The notes beneath the pieces are model-generated. The model saw only the letters and a list, made by a program, of their open reading frames with translations, was not told the origin of the DNA and ran no database searches. A program made the position numbers and the translations under genes. Positions 9,112 through 17,965 of a stretch of DNA of 64,000 nt are shown piece after piece. Numbering within the stretch: the first letter of the stretch is position 1; each line of letters starts with the position of its first letter. Source of the stretch: Agromyces intestinalis (lineage in GTDB: Bacteria; Actinomycetota; Actinomycetes; Actinomycetales; Microbacteriaceae); assembly GCF_008365295.1 (NCBI RefSeq), contig NZ_CP043505.1, positions 2,914,001 to 2,978,000 on the forward strand, read 5' to 3'.

Positions 9112-9750
9112 ATGCCAGCCGACTTCCACAAGCCCACCCGCTTCCCGCCGGGTGCGTTCGGTGCGTTCATCGGCGCAGAGGACCCGGCCAACCTGAGCCG
9201 GGTCGCCCACGACACCGCCGCGGCGCTGCTCGCGCGCGTGCGCGCCGACCCCGATCCCGAGATCGTGCGGCGGCTGGTGACCTACACCGACTCGCACGGC
9301 ATCGATGCGGTCGCCGAGCTCTGGTCGCAGGCGTCGGCCCGGAGTCTGCCGGGCGCACTGTGGCGGCTTTACCTGCTGCGCACGCTCATCCGGCAGGATC
9401 CGCGCGGCATCGCCCTCGCGTACCAGCGGGGCGCCGAGGTGTCGCGCACGATCGACCAGGTCGTCGCCGGGGCGGTCGCCCCGACCGGTCCCGACGAGGT
9501 GCGCGACCTCGCCGACCTCATCCTGCACGGCGCGTTCGCGGGAGACTTCGCGGTCGCGCTCGAGCGCGCGGCCGCGTTCTGCCGGGTTACCTCGGCCGGC
9601 ACCGCCGACCTCGCCGATGATGCGGATGCCTCGGATGCCACGCATCCCGATCGCCCCGCCGAACTCACCCGGCGCGCGCTGCGATTGACCGAGTTGGCTG
9701 ATGAGCTGGCGGCGTGCGCCCGGCTTTGGCGGCACGACGCGCTCGATTGA
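9112..9750 (+). CDS. conserved actinobacterial protein of unknown function
   Basis: This is a soluble, mostly helical protein of 212 residues with no signal peptide or membrane segment. The N-terminus MPADFHKPTRFPPGAFGAF resembles a family I recall as widespread in Microbacteriaceae and relatives; database names for it are unreliable. A TAGGGT at 9099-9104 ends 7 bases before the ATG, so I prefer this start over the GTG at 9103. Near residue 170 an acidic insert is built from two GGATGCC words (see findings). No catalytic motif was recognised. Confidence 0.75.
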   Translation: MPADFHKPTRFPPGAFGAFIGAEDPANLSRVAHDTAAALLARVRADPDPEIVRRLVTYTDSHGIDAVAELWSQASARSLPGALWRLYLLRTLIRQDPRGIALAYQRGAEVSRTIDQVVAGAVAPTGPDEVRDLADLILHGAFAGDFAVALERAAAFCRVTSAGTADLADDADASDATHPDRPAELTRRALRLTELADELAACARLWRHDALD

Positions 9751-9828
9751 TCGGATGCCACGGGGCCGCGCGCGCGGAGCATCCGCCCAGATCGTCGCAG
9801 CGCGGAATAGGCACCCGCCCGGCTCGGT

Positions 9829-9950
9829 TACACTCGTATGGCCGGGCCGCAGTAACCCCGGGCTCCAATTCTCGCCGCTTCGAGCGGCCTCGCGCCGAGA
9901 GGCGTTCTGCGGCCCGGTACTTCCCTGTCCGGGCGAGTTCCGGCGCTGCC
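9829..9950 (+). ncRNA. candidate structured small RNA (serial hairpins)
   Basis: After a TACACT -10-like box (9829-9834) come four closely spaced inverted repeats: CCGGG/CCCGG (9842-9861), GCCGCT-TCG-AGCGGC (9874-9888), GCCTC/GAGGC (9887-9903, competing with the previous one) and GCCCGG/CCGGGC (9912-9934). No reading frame fits. The region ends at the 3' end of the convergent transglutaminase gene. This could be a small RNA, an antisense regulator of that gene, or only a complex terminator. No known RNA family was recognised. Confidence 0.3.
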
Positions 9951-10865
9951 TCAGGCCGTCGGCGACCACTCGGTCGTGCGCGTCTCGAGGTCGACGACGC
10001 CGACGCGATCGTGCGGGGTGAACGTCCGGATGCGCGAGCCGGGTCGTACCCGGTCGTCGGTGCGCCAGATCTCGGCGAGCTCCCGTTCCGCCTCCGCCGC
10101 GCCCGCATCGCCGGCGTCCGCCGCGACCGTGAGTCGGGCGAGCCGGTCGGTGAACGCGGCGAGCTCGTCGGGCACGCCGCCGGACGGCCCGGCCATCGCC
10201 CCCCAGCCGTCCCACAGCAGCAGTTCGCAGCCGTGCCGGTGCGCGATGTCGCCGATCACGTAGCCCTGCACGAACCCGGGGCCGCCGAACGGCGCGCCGG
10301 GCCCCACGCCGTACGTCGCGAGGTCGGTGCGCCCGGCCCGGTACGCGAGCCAGGCCTCGGCCGCCGTCTCGAAGGGCGCCCCCTCGCCGGTCGGCAGGTC
10401 GGCGATGTCGAAGGCGAACTCCGAGGCATCCAGTTCGGGGTCGAACCGGCTCCACCGGCCGTCGACGTACCGTTCGATCACGACGTGGTCGTGCCGGTAA
10501 CCGGGCGTGAAGTAGTCGGCGAAGCCGAGCCGGGTGCGCGCCGGCACCCCGTGCTCGCGCAGGATGGACACGCCGAGCAGCGAATGATCGCGGCAGCAGC
10601 CGCCGACGCGCGCCGCTGCGGGGCGCGGGGCGTCGAGGGCGCCGTCGGCGCGCTCGGTCGCGACGTCGAGGAGGGCGGCGATCCACCGCAGGTCGATGTC
10701 GCCCTGCTGGTGGTCGGTCGCGGGCACCGGGTCGGCGCGGTAGTGCACGATCGTCGACGTGACGGCGCGGTGGATGGCGGCGGGGTCGGGGGCGATCGCG
10801 GCGACGAGGGTGCGATGCCGTCCGGGGTCGCTGAAGGGGGAGTGGCTGGCAACGGGTTCGGTCAT
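9951..10865 (-). CDS. transglutaminase-like domain protein
   Basis: This is a 304-residue cytoplasmic protein with a papain-like transglutaminase core. Cys lies in GGCCRDHS near residue 90, His in YRHDHVV near 123, and Asp in FDPELD near 140, which gives a plausible Cys-His-Asp triad. The GFVQGYVIGDIAHRH segment after the core is not one I can place. The ATG overlaps the MerR gene's stop as ATGA, so the MerR regulator and this enzyme form an operon. The substrate is unknown; such proteins act as peptidases or amide-transfer enzymes. Confidence 0.8.
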   Translation of the reverse strand: MTEPVASHSPFSDPGRHRTLVAAIAPDPAAIHRAVTSTIVHYRADPVPATDHQQGDIDLRWIAALLDVATERADGALDAPRPAAARVGGCCRDHSLLGVSILREHGVPARTRLGFADYFTPGYRHDHVVIERYVDGRWSRFDPELDASEFAFDIADLPTGEGAPFETAAEAWLAYRAGRTDLATYGVGPGAPFGGPGFVQGYVIGDIAHRHGCELLLWDGWGAMAGPSGGVPDELAAFTDRLARLTVAADAGDAGAAEAERELAEIWRTDDRVRPGSRIRTFTPHDRVGVVDLETRTTEWSPTA

Positions 10866-11779
10866 GGCACCACTCTGGAGTCGGCCCCCGGGGCAGACTC
10901 AACCCCCGCCGCGACCGAACCGGAGTGCTCCGCTCGCACGGCGTCAGCGGCGGCCAGGGGCATGGCGATCTGCGCGGCGATCGCGTCGGGATCGTCAGGC
11001 CAGGCGTCGCCGTACCACTCGCGGGGTGCGCCCGCCGCGGCCGTGCCGCGCGGCGAACCTGCGACCGCGCGCACTGCGTCGTAGAACCGCAGCAGCGCCG
11101 GGTACTCGAGCTCGCGGACCGTGACGTCGACCACGGCGAACCGGGCGGCGGGCTCCTCGCGGAGGACGACCTGCCCATGCGGGCGGGCAGACCCCTCGTA
11201 GGGCACGCACGTCTCGACCCGCCCGGCCAACTCGAACCCCACCGGCTCGTGGAACAGCAGCCAGTGCTCCGACAGCGCCGTCGCGCCCTCGGCGTCGAGC
11301 GTCTCGCGGATCGCGACCACGTCCGAGAGCGCGCTCGGCACCAGTTCGTGCTGGCGCAGCGACCGCGTGATGGTCGCGACCGCCTGCGCGGGGCGAGCTT
11401 CGATCCGCACGGCGCGGTCGGGCACCGCAGACGGGGCATCCGCCGGGCGCACCGTGTCCACCACCGCCGCCGCGAACTCGACCGTCTGCGTGCGCAGCGC
11501 GAAACCGGCCCGCTCCTGCGCCCACCACGCCAGCAGCCGGGAGCGCAGCTCGGCCGGCGGGCCGTCGAGCAGCGACCCGACGACGGCCAGCGGCACGTCG
11601 AGCCGGCGCAGCGCCGCGATCGACCGGCCGCGGGCGACCTGCTCGGGCGCGTACCGGCGGTACCCGGTCGCCGGGTCCACCTCGGCGGGCGTCAGCAGTC
11701 CGTTGGCGTCGTAGAGCCGCAGCGCCTTCACCGACAGGCCGGTGGCACGGCTCATCTCTCCGGTTCCGAGGGAGCGCAT
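10862..11779 (-). CDS. MerR family regulator with GyrI-like effector domain
   Basis: This is a 305-residue regulator. The N-terminal MerR DNA-binding domain has MSRATGLSVKALRLYDANGLLTP at about 9-31 and ATGYRRYAPEQVARGRSI at about 37-54. After a helical linker, residues from about 125 on resemble the GyrI-like/BmrR-type small-molecule binding fold (VRIEARPAQAVATITR). The start is the ATG at 11779; a longer frame continuing far upstream is a read-through artefact. It is translationally coupled to the transglutaminase-like gene and divergent from the aminodeoxychorismate lyase-like gene. Confidence 0.88.
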   Translation of the reverse strand: MRSLGTGEMSRATGLSVKALRLYDANGLLTPAEVDPATGYRRYAPEQVARGRSIAALRRLDVPLAVVGSLLDGPPAELRSRLLAWWAQERAGFALRTQTVEFAAAVVDTVRPADAPSAVPDRAVRIEARPAQAVATITRSLRQHELVPSALSDVVAIRETLDAEGATALSEHWLLFHEPVGFELAGRVETCVPYEGSARPHGQVVLREEPAARFAVVDVTVRELEYPALLRFYDAVRAVAGSPRGTAAAGAPREWYGDAWPDDPDAIAAQIAMPLAAADAVRAEHSGSVAAGVESAPGADSRVVP

Positions 11780-11842
11780 GCGGTCACGGTAGCGCACCCG
11801 GCACGCGGTATCCGACCCCCTCCCGCCGCGTACCATCGAGGC

Positions 11843-12730
11843 ATGCCCGACTCCGTGACCCTCCTCATCGAGCCACTGCCTGCCGACGCACCCGAGTCCG
11901 CCATCGCCGGCACATTCCACGAGGCCGACGCGGCCGAGCCGGCGCTGCGCGTCGGCGAACTGTCGACCCAGCGCGGTGACGGCATCTTCGAGACCATCGG
12001 CGTCGTCGACGGCCACGCACAAGAGGTGGCGCCGCACCTCGAGCGGCTGCGCAACTCGGCCCGCATCTGCGAGCTGCCCGAGCCGAACCTGACGCAGTGG
12101 CGCGCAGCGATCGACCTCGCGGTCGGCGAGTTGCCGACCGAGGGCGAGTTCGCACTGAAGATCGTGCTGAGCCGCGGCATCGAGCAGGGTCCCACGCCCA
12201 CCGCCTGGCTGCACGCCGTCGCGGCGAAGGACTCGACCGAGGCGCGCGAGCGCGGCATCCGCGTGGTCACCCTCGATCGCGGCTACGCCCGCGACGCCGC
12301 CGAGCGCGCGCCCTGGCTGCTGCTCGGCGCGAAGACGCTCTCGTACGCGATCAACATGGCCGCGTTGCGCGAGGCCGCCCGGCGCCGGGCCGACGACGCG
12401 ATCTTCGTCTCGAGCGACGGCTTCGTCATGGAGGGGCCGACCTCGAGCGTCATCCTGCGTATCGGCGACACCTATGTGACGCCGGCGACGACCGGCGCGA
12501 TTCTCGCCGGCACCACGCAGCAGAGCCTCTTCGAGCACCTGCGTGCGACCGGCCACGAGGTCGACGAGCGCGACGTCGCGCTCGACGAGCTTCGCCGGGC
12601 GGATGCCGCGTGGCTGGTGTCGAGCGTGCGGCTGGCCGCCGGCATCGTCGAACTCGACGGCGAGGCGTTCCCGTTCGACGCCGACGAGACGCGCGCGTTC
12701 AACGAGTACCTGCTGAGCCCCAGAGACTGA
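11843..12730 (+). CDS. class IV aminotransferase, probable 4-amino-4-deoxychorismate lyase
   Basis: This is a 295-residue PLP enzyme of fold type IV. The PLP lysine lies in LLGAKTLSYAINM near residue 173. QRGDGIFETIGVVDG near residue 45 is the family's N-terminal motif, and VMEGPTSSVI near 197 binds the cofactor phosphate. Actinobacterial proteins of this type are usually annotated as aminodeoxychorismate lyase (p-aminobenzoate for folate), although D-amino-acid or branched-chain transaminase activity cannot be excluded. TACCAT (11831-11836) ends 6 bases before the ATG, so the transcript is probably leaderless. Confidence 0.82.
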   Translation: MPDSVTLLIEPLPADAPESAIAGTFHEADAAEPALRVGELSTQRGDGIFETIGVVDGHAQEVAPHLERLRNSARICELPEPNLTQWRAAIDLAVGELPTEGEFALKIVLSRGIEQGPTPTAWLHAVAAKDSTEARERGIRVVTLDRGYARDAAERAPWLLLGAKTLSYAINMAALREAARRRADDAIFVSSDGFVMEGPTSSVILRIGDTYVTPATTGAILAGTTQQSLFEHLRATGHEVDERDVALDELRRADAAWLVSSVRLAAGIVELDGEAFPFDADETRAFNEYLLSPRD

Positions 12731-12753
12731 CCCGGGCCCGCCTGGACCGGGGC

Positions 12754-13533
12754 CTACCCGAAACGACCCGAGACGTAGTCCTCGGTGGCCTGCACGCTCG
12801 GCTTCGAGAAGATCGTCGTGGTGTCGTCGTACTCGATGAGCTTGCCGGGCTTGCCGGTGCCGGCGATGTTGAAGAACGCCGTCTTGTCGCTCACGCGTGA
12901 GGCCTGCTGCATGTTGTGCGTCACGATGACGATCGTGTACTCCTGCTTGAGCTCCTCGATCAGGTCTTCGATCGCGAGCGTCGAGATCGGGTCGAGCGCC
13001 GAGCAGGGCTCGTCCATCAGGATGACCTCGGGCGACACCGCGATGGTGCGAGCGATGCACAGGCGCTGCTGCTGGCCGCCCGACAGGCCGGAACCCGGGC
13101 GGTCGAGGCGGTCCTTCACCTCGTTCCAGAGGTTCGCACCGCGCAGCGAGGTCTCGACCAGCTCGTCGGCATCGGACTTCGAGATGCGCTTGTTGTTCAG
13201 CCGCACGCCCGCGAGCACGTTCTCTTTGATCGACATCGTCGGGAACGGGTTGGGCCGCTGGAACACCATGCCGACCTGTCGGCGCACGATGACCGGGTCG
13301 ACGCCGGGGCCGTAGAGGTTGTTCCCGTCGATGCGCACCTCGCCGGCGACCCGGGCGCCCGGGGTGACCTCGTGCATGCGGTTCAGGGTGCGCAGGAACG
13401 TCGTCTTGCCGCAGCCCGACGGGCCGATGAAGGCCGTCACGGTGCGCGGTTCGATGTCGAGGGTGATGCCCTCGACGGCGAGGAAATCGCCGTAGTAGAC
13501 GTTCAGGTCGTTCACTTCGATGCGCTTGGACAC
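12754..13533 (-). CDS. pstB: phosphate ABC transporter ATP-binding protein
   Basis: This is the 259-residue ATPase of the high-affinity phosphate importer. It has Walker A GPSGCGKT near residue 37, signature [14 protein letters not shown] near 150 and Walker [14 protein letters not shown] near 172. The GTG start has a GAAGGAAG ribosome site 9 bases upstream. It is the last gene of pstSCAB and lies 49 bases after pstA. PstB energises transport and, in other bacteria, signals through PhoU to the phosphate sensor kinase; both senX3 and phoU lie nearby. Confidence 0.97.
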   Translation of the reverse strand: MSKRIEVNDLNVYYGDFLAVEGITLDIEPRTVTAFIGPSGCGKTTFLRTLNRMHEVTPGARVAGEVRIDGNNLYGPGVDPVIVRRQVGMVFQRPNPFPTMSIKENVLAGVRLNNKRISKSDADELVETSLRGANLWNEVKDRLDRPGSGLSGGQQQRLCIARTIAVSPEVILMDEPCSALDPISTLAIEDLIEELKQEYTIVIVTHNMQQASRVSDKTAFFNIAGTGKPGKLIEYDDTTTIFSKPSVQATEDYVSGRFG

Positions 13534-13582
13534 TGGTGTTGGCTTCCTTCGGGTTGCGGGGCGTGCGAGACGGATGACCCGG

Positions 13583-14695
13583 TCAGCGGCCGAACTTCGG
13601 CGAGAAGACCTTGGCGACCACCCGGGCGACGATGTTGAGCAGGGCGACGATGAGGATGAGGGTCAGCGCGCCCGCCCAGGCGCGGTCGACGTAGGCCTGG
13701 GTGTCGGCGCCCTGGTTCATGTACTGGGTGTACACGAACACCGGCAGCGTCATCATCCGCTCGGCGAACAGGTTGTAGTTCATGCTCGTCGTGAACCCGG
13801 CGACGATGAGCAGCGGTGCGGTCTCGCCGATCACGCGGGCGATCGAGAGCATGATGCCGGTGACGATGCCCGCGATCGAGGTCGGCAGCACCACCTTCAC
13901 GATGGTGAGCCACTTCGGCACGCCGAGCGCGTACGACGCCTCGCGCAGTTCGTTCGGAACGAGCTTCAGCATCTCCTCGCAGCTGCGCACCACGACCGGG
14001 ATCATCAGCACCGCGAGCGACACCGACGCCGCGAATCCGCTGCGGATGCCCGGGTCGCCCGTGACGAGCGCGAACAGCGCGAACGCGAACAGGCCGGCGA
14101 CGATCGACGGGATGCCCGTCATCACGTCGACGAAGAAGGTGATGCCGTGCTTCAGCCGGCCACGGCCGTACTCGACGAGGTAGACGGCGGTGAGCAGGCC
14201 GACCGGCACCGAGATGAGCGCCGCCATGCCGGTGATCATGAGCGTGCCGATGATCGCGTGCAGCGCGCCGCCGCCCTCGCCGACCACGTTGCGCATCGAG
14301 TTGGTGAAGAAGAGCAGGTCGAATCGGGGCAGGCCGTTCACGATCGTCGTGAAAGCGACCGAGATGAGCGGCAGCAGCGCGATCGTGAACGCGATCGACA
14401 CGAGCGCGGTCACGAGCCGGTCGGCGGCGCGCCGGCCGCCCTCGACGATGCGCGAGAGCACCCAGATCACGACGGCGTAGAGGATCACGCCGACGAACAC
14501 CGCGGCCGCGATGTTGAACTCCGACCCGTCGGCGGCCGCGAGGATGCCGAACAGTGCGGAGGCCGCGGCGAGGCAACCGGCCAGGACCCACAGCGACGAG
14601 AACCGGGGGAGCTTGCCCGCGGTGAGCGAGTTCGCGATCGCGGTCGACGGCTCGCCGTCGGCGGGCGCCTTCGGGGGAGTTGCGGTGAGGCTCAT
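13583..14695 (-). CDS. pstA: phosphate ABC transporter permease PstA
   Basis: This is a 370-residue membrane protein with a cytoplasmic N-terminal tail, several helices (among them a pair near residues 35-90), and the binding-protein-dependent permease domain from about 130 on. The EAA loop, near [20 protein letters not shown], contacts PstB. The ATG at 14695 overlaps the pstC stop as ATGA. At 370 residues it is longer than E. coli PstA (about 296), the extra length being the N-terminal helices. Confidence 0.96.
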   Translation of the reverse strand: MSLTATPPKAPADGEPSTAIANSLTAGKLPRFSSLWVLAGCLAAASALFGILAAADGSEFNIAAAVFVGVILYAVVIWVLSRIVEGGRRAADRLVTALVSIAFTIALLPLISVAFTTIVNGLPRFDLLFFTNSMRNVVGEGGGALHAIIGTLMITGMAALISVPVGLLTAVYLVEYGRGRLKHGITFFVDVMTGIPSIVAGLFAFALFALVTGDPGIRSGFAASVSLAVLMIPVVVRSCEEMLKLVPNELREASYALGVPKWLTIVKVVLPTSIAGIVTGIMLSIARVIGETAPLLIVAGFTTSMNYNLFAERMMTLPVFVYTQYMNQGADTQAYVDRAWAGALTLILIVALLNIVARVVAKVFSPKFGR

Positions 14696-15639
14696 CAGTT
14701 CGCTCCCGAGAATTCCTTGCGGCGGTCGACGATCCAGCGCGCCAGCATGTTGACCGCGAGGGTGATCACGAACAGGATCAGGCCGGTCGCGATGAGGACG
14801 TTGACCCCGACGCCGTGCGCCTCGGGGAAGTTGAGGGCGATGTTGCCGGCGATGGTGTTCGGGTTCTGCGACTGCAGCACCGCGAACTTGATCACCGCGG
14901 CCGGGGAGAGCACCATCGCCACGACCATCGTCTCGCCGAGGGCGCGCCCGAGGCCGAGCATCGACGCCGAGATGATGCCGGGCGTGCCGAACGGGATGAC
15001 CGCGAGCTTGATCATCTCCCAGCGGGTCGCGCCGAGCGCGAGCGCCGCCTCCTCGTGCAGCACGGGCGTCTGCAGGAACACCTCGCGGCAGAGCGCGGTG
15101 ATGATGGGCAGCACCATGACCGCGAGCACGACCGCGACGGTGAGGATGGTGCGGCCGGTGCCCGAGACCGGCGGAGCGAAGAGCGGGAACCAGCCGAACC
15201 ACTCGCTGAGCGTGGTCCAGAGCGGCTGCACGCCGGGTGCGAGCACCGTGATGCCCCACAGGCCGAAGACCACCGACGGCACCGCCGCGAGCAGATCGAC
15301 GACGTAGCCGAGGCCCTGCGCGATGCGGCGGGGGGCGAAGTGCGAGATGAACAGCGCGATGCCGAGCGCGACCGGGATGGCCATCAGCAGCGCGAGGAAC
15401 GCGGCCCAGACCGTGCCGAACGCGAAGGGCGCGACGTACTGCCAGAAGTTCTCGGCGTCGCCCTTGAACGAGCCCGGCTCGGCGGTGAGCGCGGGGAAGG
15501 ACTGGGCGAGCAGGAACGCCGCGACCGCGGCGAGGGTGACGAGGATCAGGATGCCGGCGATGAGCGCGGCCTTCGAGAAGACGCGGTCGCCGAGTCGCTG
15601 CTTGGCTCGGATCGGCGGTGCGGCGGGGGCAGTCGTCAT
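14695..15639 (-). CDS. pstC: phosphate ABC transporter permease PstC
   Basis: This is a 314-residue inner-membrane permease of about six helices. The EAA-type loop EEAALALGATRWEMIKLAVIP lies near residue 200, and the following GRALGETMVVAMV segment is typical of PstC. It pairs with PstA to form the phosphate channel. It is separated from pstS by 118 bases with a long hairpin, and coupled to pstA by a 4-base overlap. An AGGAAG ribosome site precedes the ATG. Confidence 0.96.
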   Translation of the reverse strand: MTTAPAAPPIRAKQRLGDRVFSKAALIAGILILVTLAAVAAFLLAQSFPALTAEPGSFKGDAENFWQYVAPFAFGTVWAAFLALLMAIPVALGIALFISHFAPRRIAQGLGYVVDLLAAVPSVVFGLWGITVLAPGVQPLWTTLSEWFGWFPLFAPPVSGTGRTILTVAVVLAVMVLPIITALCREVFLQTPVLHEEAALALGATRWEMIKLAVIPFGTPGIISASMLGLGRALGETMVVAMVLSPAAVIKFAVLQSQNPNTIAGNIALNFPEAHGVGVNVLIATGLILFVITLAVNMLARWIVDRRKEFSGAN

Positions 15640-15702
15640 GGCCGGGTTTCTTCCTGATCTCGCGTGGATGCGGGGCGGCCGCGCGACTCGCGCATGCGGC
15701 CA

Positions 15703-15751
15703 GCCTGCCCGACTCGGCAGCCCGTCGCAACGGGTGCCGAGCCGGGCAGGC
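15703..15751 (-). promoter_or_regulatory. long hairpin between pstS and pstC
   Basis: GCCTGCCCG (15703-15711) pairs with CGGGCAGGC (15743-15751). Inside it CTCGGCA pairs with TGCCGAG and CCCGT with ACGGG, broken only by one mismatch and one bulge. There is no T-run, so it is better read as a partial terminator or an mRNA-stabilising stem. It would let the cell make more PstS than membrane subunits. Confidence 0.65.
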
Positions 15752-15757
15752 GTGGGA

Positions 15758-16849
15758 TCACTTGACGGTCTCGAGCGCCGCGGCGACCTTCGCGCTCAGG
15801 TCGGCCGACAGGGGTGCCGAGCCGGCGTTCTCGGCGGCGACGGCCTGGCCCTCGTCGCTCGCGATGTACGAGACGTACTCGCGGACGAGCTCGCCCTGGG
15901 TTGCGTCGGCGTACTCCTGGCAGACGATCGCGTAGCTGACGAGCACCAGCGGGTAGTGCGTCGGGTCGGTCGTCTTGCGGTCGAGCTGGATCGCGAGGTC
16001 GTTGCCGTCACGGCCCTCGACGAGCGGCGACTCGGCGACCACGGCGGCCGCAGCCTCGGCCGAGTAGCCGACGAACTCGTCGCCGACCTTGATGTTCGCC
16101 ACGCCGAGGTCGCCGGCCTTCGAGGCATCCGCGTAGCCGATCGTGCCGACGCCGTTGCCGACGGCCTCGATCACGCCCGACGTGCCCTGCGCGCCCTCAC
16201 CGGTCTGGTAGGGGAACGGGTCGGCCGGCTTCTGGTCCCACACGTCGGGCGCGTTCTGGAACAGGTAGTCGGCGAAGTTCTTCGTCGTGCCCGAGTCGTC
16301 GGAGCGGTGCACCGCGGTGATCGGGGTGGCCGGCAGGGTCGCCTGCGTGTTGAGCGCGGCGATCGCCGGGTCGTCCCAGCTGGTGATCTCGCCCTTGAAG
16401 ATCTTGGCGAGCGTGGTCGCGTCGAGGTTGAGCTCGTCGACGCCGTCGACGTTGAAGACGACGGCGATCGGCGAGATGTAGACCGGCAGATCGATGGCCG
16501 AGGTGTCGGGTGCGCACGAAGCGAACTCGCCAGCCAGCTCCTCGTCGTTCAGGAACGAGTCGCTGCCCGCGAAGTCGGAGCCGCCCGCGATGAACGTCTC
16601 GCGGCCCGCGCCCGAACCCGACGGGTCGTAGTTGATGGTCACGTCGGTGTTCGCGGTCTGGAACGCGGCGATCCACGCCTCCTGGGCCGAGCCCTGCGAC
16701 GAGGCGCCGGCGGCGTTGATGGTGCCTGAGAGCGACGACGCCGACTCCGTCGGCTCGGTGGCGCCGCCCTCGTTCGCGGCGCACGAGGTGAGAACGAGTG
16801 CCGCGGCGGCCGCCAGGACGACCGGCGCGCCGAAACGCTTGAGGTTCAC
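15758..16849 (-). CDS. pstS: phosphate-binding lipoprotein PstS
   Basis: This is the phosphate-binding protein of the PstSCAB importer, 363 residues. The signal peptide ends in lipobox LTSC near residue 22, which anchors it to the outer face of the membrane. Phosphate-binding segments are visible: GASSQGSAQ near 45, GGSDFAGSD near 90 and HRSDDSGTT near 185. The GTG at 16849 has an AAGGGA ribosome site 6 bases away and puts the signal peptide at the start; the longer frame does not. The operon is led by a PHO box and followed by a hairpin. Confidence 0.96.
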   Translation of the reverse strand: MNLKRFGAPVVLAAAAALVLTSCAANEGGATEPTESASSLSGTINAAGASSQGSAQEAWIAAFQTANTDVTINYDPSGSGAGRETFIAGGSDFAGSDSFLNDEELAGEFASCAPDTSAIDLPVYISPIAVVFNVDGVDELNLDATTLAKIFKGEITSWDDPAIAALNTQATLPATPITAVHRSDDSGTTKNFADYLFQNAPDVWDQKPADPFPYQTGEGAQGTSGVIEAVGNGVGTIGYADASKAGDLGVANIKVGDEFVGYSAEAAAAVVAESPLVEGRDGNDLAIQLDRKTTDPTHYPLVLVSYAIVCQEYADATQGELVREYVSYIASDEGQAVAAENAGSAPLSADLSAKVAAALETVK

Positions 16850-16943
16850 GTGATTCCCTTCCGGGGTTGTGATTGCAGGTGAGGATCGATGTTCGACCCG
16901 CCTGCGACGGTAGGCCGCTCGGTTGACGAGCTTCCCCCGCAAT

Positions 16944-16961
16944 GGTGAACGCGCGGTGAAC
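16944..16961 (-). promoter_or_regulatory. PHO box (RegX3/PhoP-type) before pstS
   Basis: On the minus strand two GTTCACC repeats are separated by 4 bases (11-base period, 16961-16955 and 16950-16944). This matches the actinobacterial PHO box bound by PhoP or RegX3 under phosphate limitation. It lies about 95 bases upstream of the pstS start. RegX3 is encoded in this window. Confidence 0.85.
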
Positions 16962-17017
16962 GACGGCTTGCGCCTCGGGGGCGGTACCTCGGAATCGGGT
17001 GGGAACCCGGTGGCGGT

Positions 17018-17965
17018 TCAGACCCGCGGCGAGTGCGTCTCGATCGCGATGATGCCCGAGCTCGGGTTCGTGGCCGACAGGTGCACGATGCTGAAGTCGC
17101 CCGGCTCGAGCAGCGCGGCGTCGTCGGCGTAGCCCGCCAACGGGGTGCCCGTCGCGAGCGCGACCTCGCGCACGATCTCGCCCATGAGCGGCCGGTGACT
17201 GCACACCACGGCGGTCTTGCCGACCCGCACCCGCTTGCCGATCACCCGGCGCACTTCGGCCTCGCCGCGTTCCCAGTCGTCCTGGCTGATGCCGGCGTCG
17301 CGCTTGATGGGCCGGCCGATCGCCGCCGAGAGGGGGGTGATCGTCGTCACGCATCGCACCGCCGGGCTGGACACGAGGCGCCGCGGCTTCCAGGCGCGCA
17401 GCATCGGCACGAGGGCCGCCGCCTGCGCGACGCCGCGGTCGGCGAGCGGCCGCGAGGCATCCGGTCCGTCCCATTTGGAGCGTTCGACGGCCTTGCCGTG
17501 CCGCAGCACGATGAGCGCGAACGTCTCGGTGACGCCCTGGTCGACCAGTGCGGCGAACGCGTCGAGGATCGCGACGTCGGGCTCGTAGGTGAGGTGCGTG
17601 CGAGCCCGCTTGATGGTGACCCACTCGAGCGCGGCGACCTCGGAGTTCGGCCGGAACGTCGAGCGCTGCACGGCCTCGTCGGTCACGTGCGCCGCCCAGT
17701 AGTGCACGACCTTCGTGCGCCCGCTCGGCATCTTGTAGCGCGACACTCCGATCGGCACGCCCAGGGCGACGTCGAGCCCGGTCTCTTCGGCGATCTCGCG
17801 CACCGCGGTCTGCGGCAGGGTCTCGCCGGGGTCGACCTTGCCCTTGGGGATGGTGACGTCCCCGTACACCGTGCGGTGGATGACGAGCACGTGGATCCGT
17901 CCGTCGATCACCCGCCAGCAGACGGCGCCGGCCGCGAAGACCGCCGTCTCGACCGCCCGCGTCAC
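17018..17965 (-). CDS. Nudix hydrolase fused to histidine phosphatase (MutT1-like)
   Basis: This is a 315-residue two-domain protein. The N-terminal Nudix domain carries the box [23 protein letters not shown] (about 40-62). The C-terminal SixA-type histidine phosphatase begins with [14 protein letters not shown] near 158 and has its second histidine in CSHRPLMGE near 260. Mycobacterial MutT1 has this architecture and degrades 8-oxo-dGTP and dinucleoside polyphosphates. The GTG start overlaps the ppk stop as GTGA, which links this phosphoanhydride hydrolase to polyphosphate synthesis. The long upstream frame is a ppk shadow. Confidence 0.88.
   Translation of the reverse strand: MTRAVETAVFAAGAVCWRVIDGRIHVLVIHRTVYGDVTIPKGKVDPGETLPQTAVREIAEETGLDVALGVPIGVSRYKMPSGRTKVVHYWAAHVTDEAVQRSTFRPNSEVAALEWVTIKRARTHLTYEPDVAILDAFAALVDQGVTETFALIVLRHGKAVERSKWDGPDASRPLADRGVAQAAALVPMLRAWKPRRLVSSPAVRCVTTITPLSAAIGRPIKRDAGISQDDWERGEAEVRRVIGKRVRVGKTAVVCSHRPLMGEIVREVALATGTPLAGYADDAALLEPGDFSIVHLSATNPSSGIIAIETHSPRV

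Noticed and set aside
10862-13060. A 732-residue frame joining the MerR gene with sequence upstream
   Set aside because: The MerR family starts at the ATG at 11779; the rest is antisense to the lyase-like gene and pstB.
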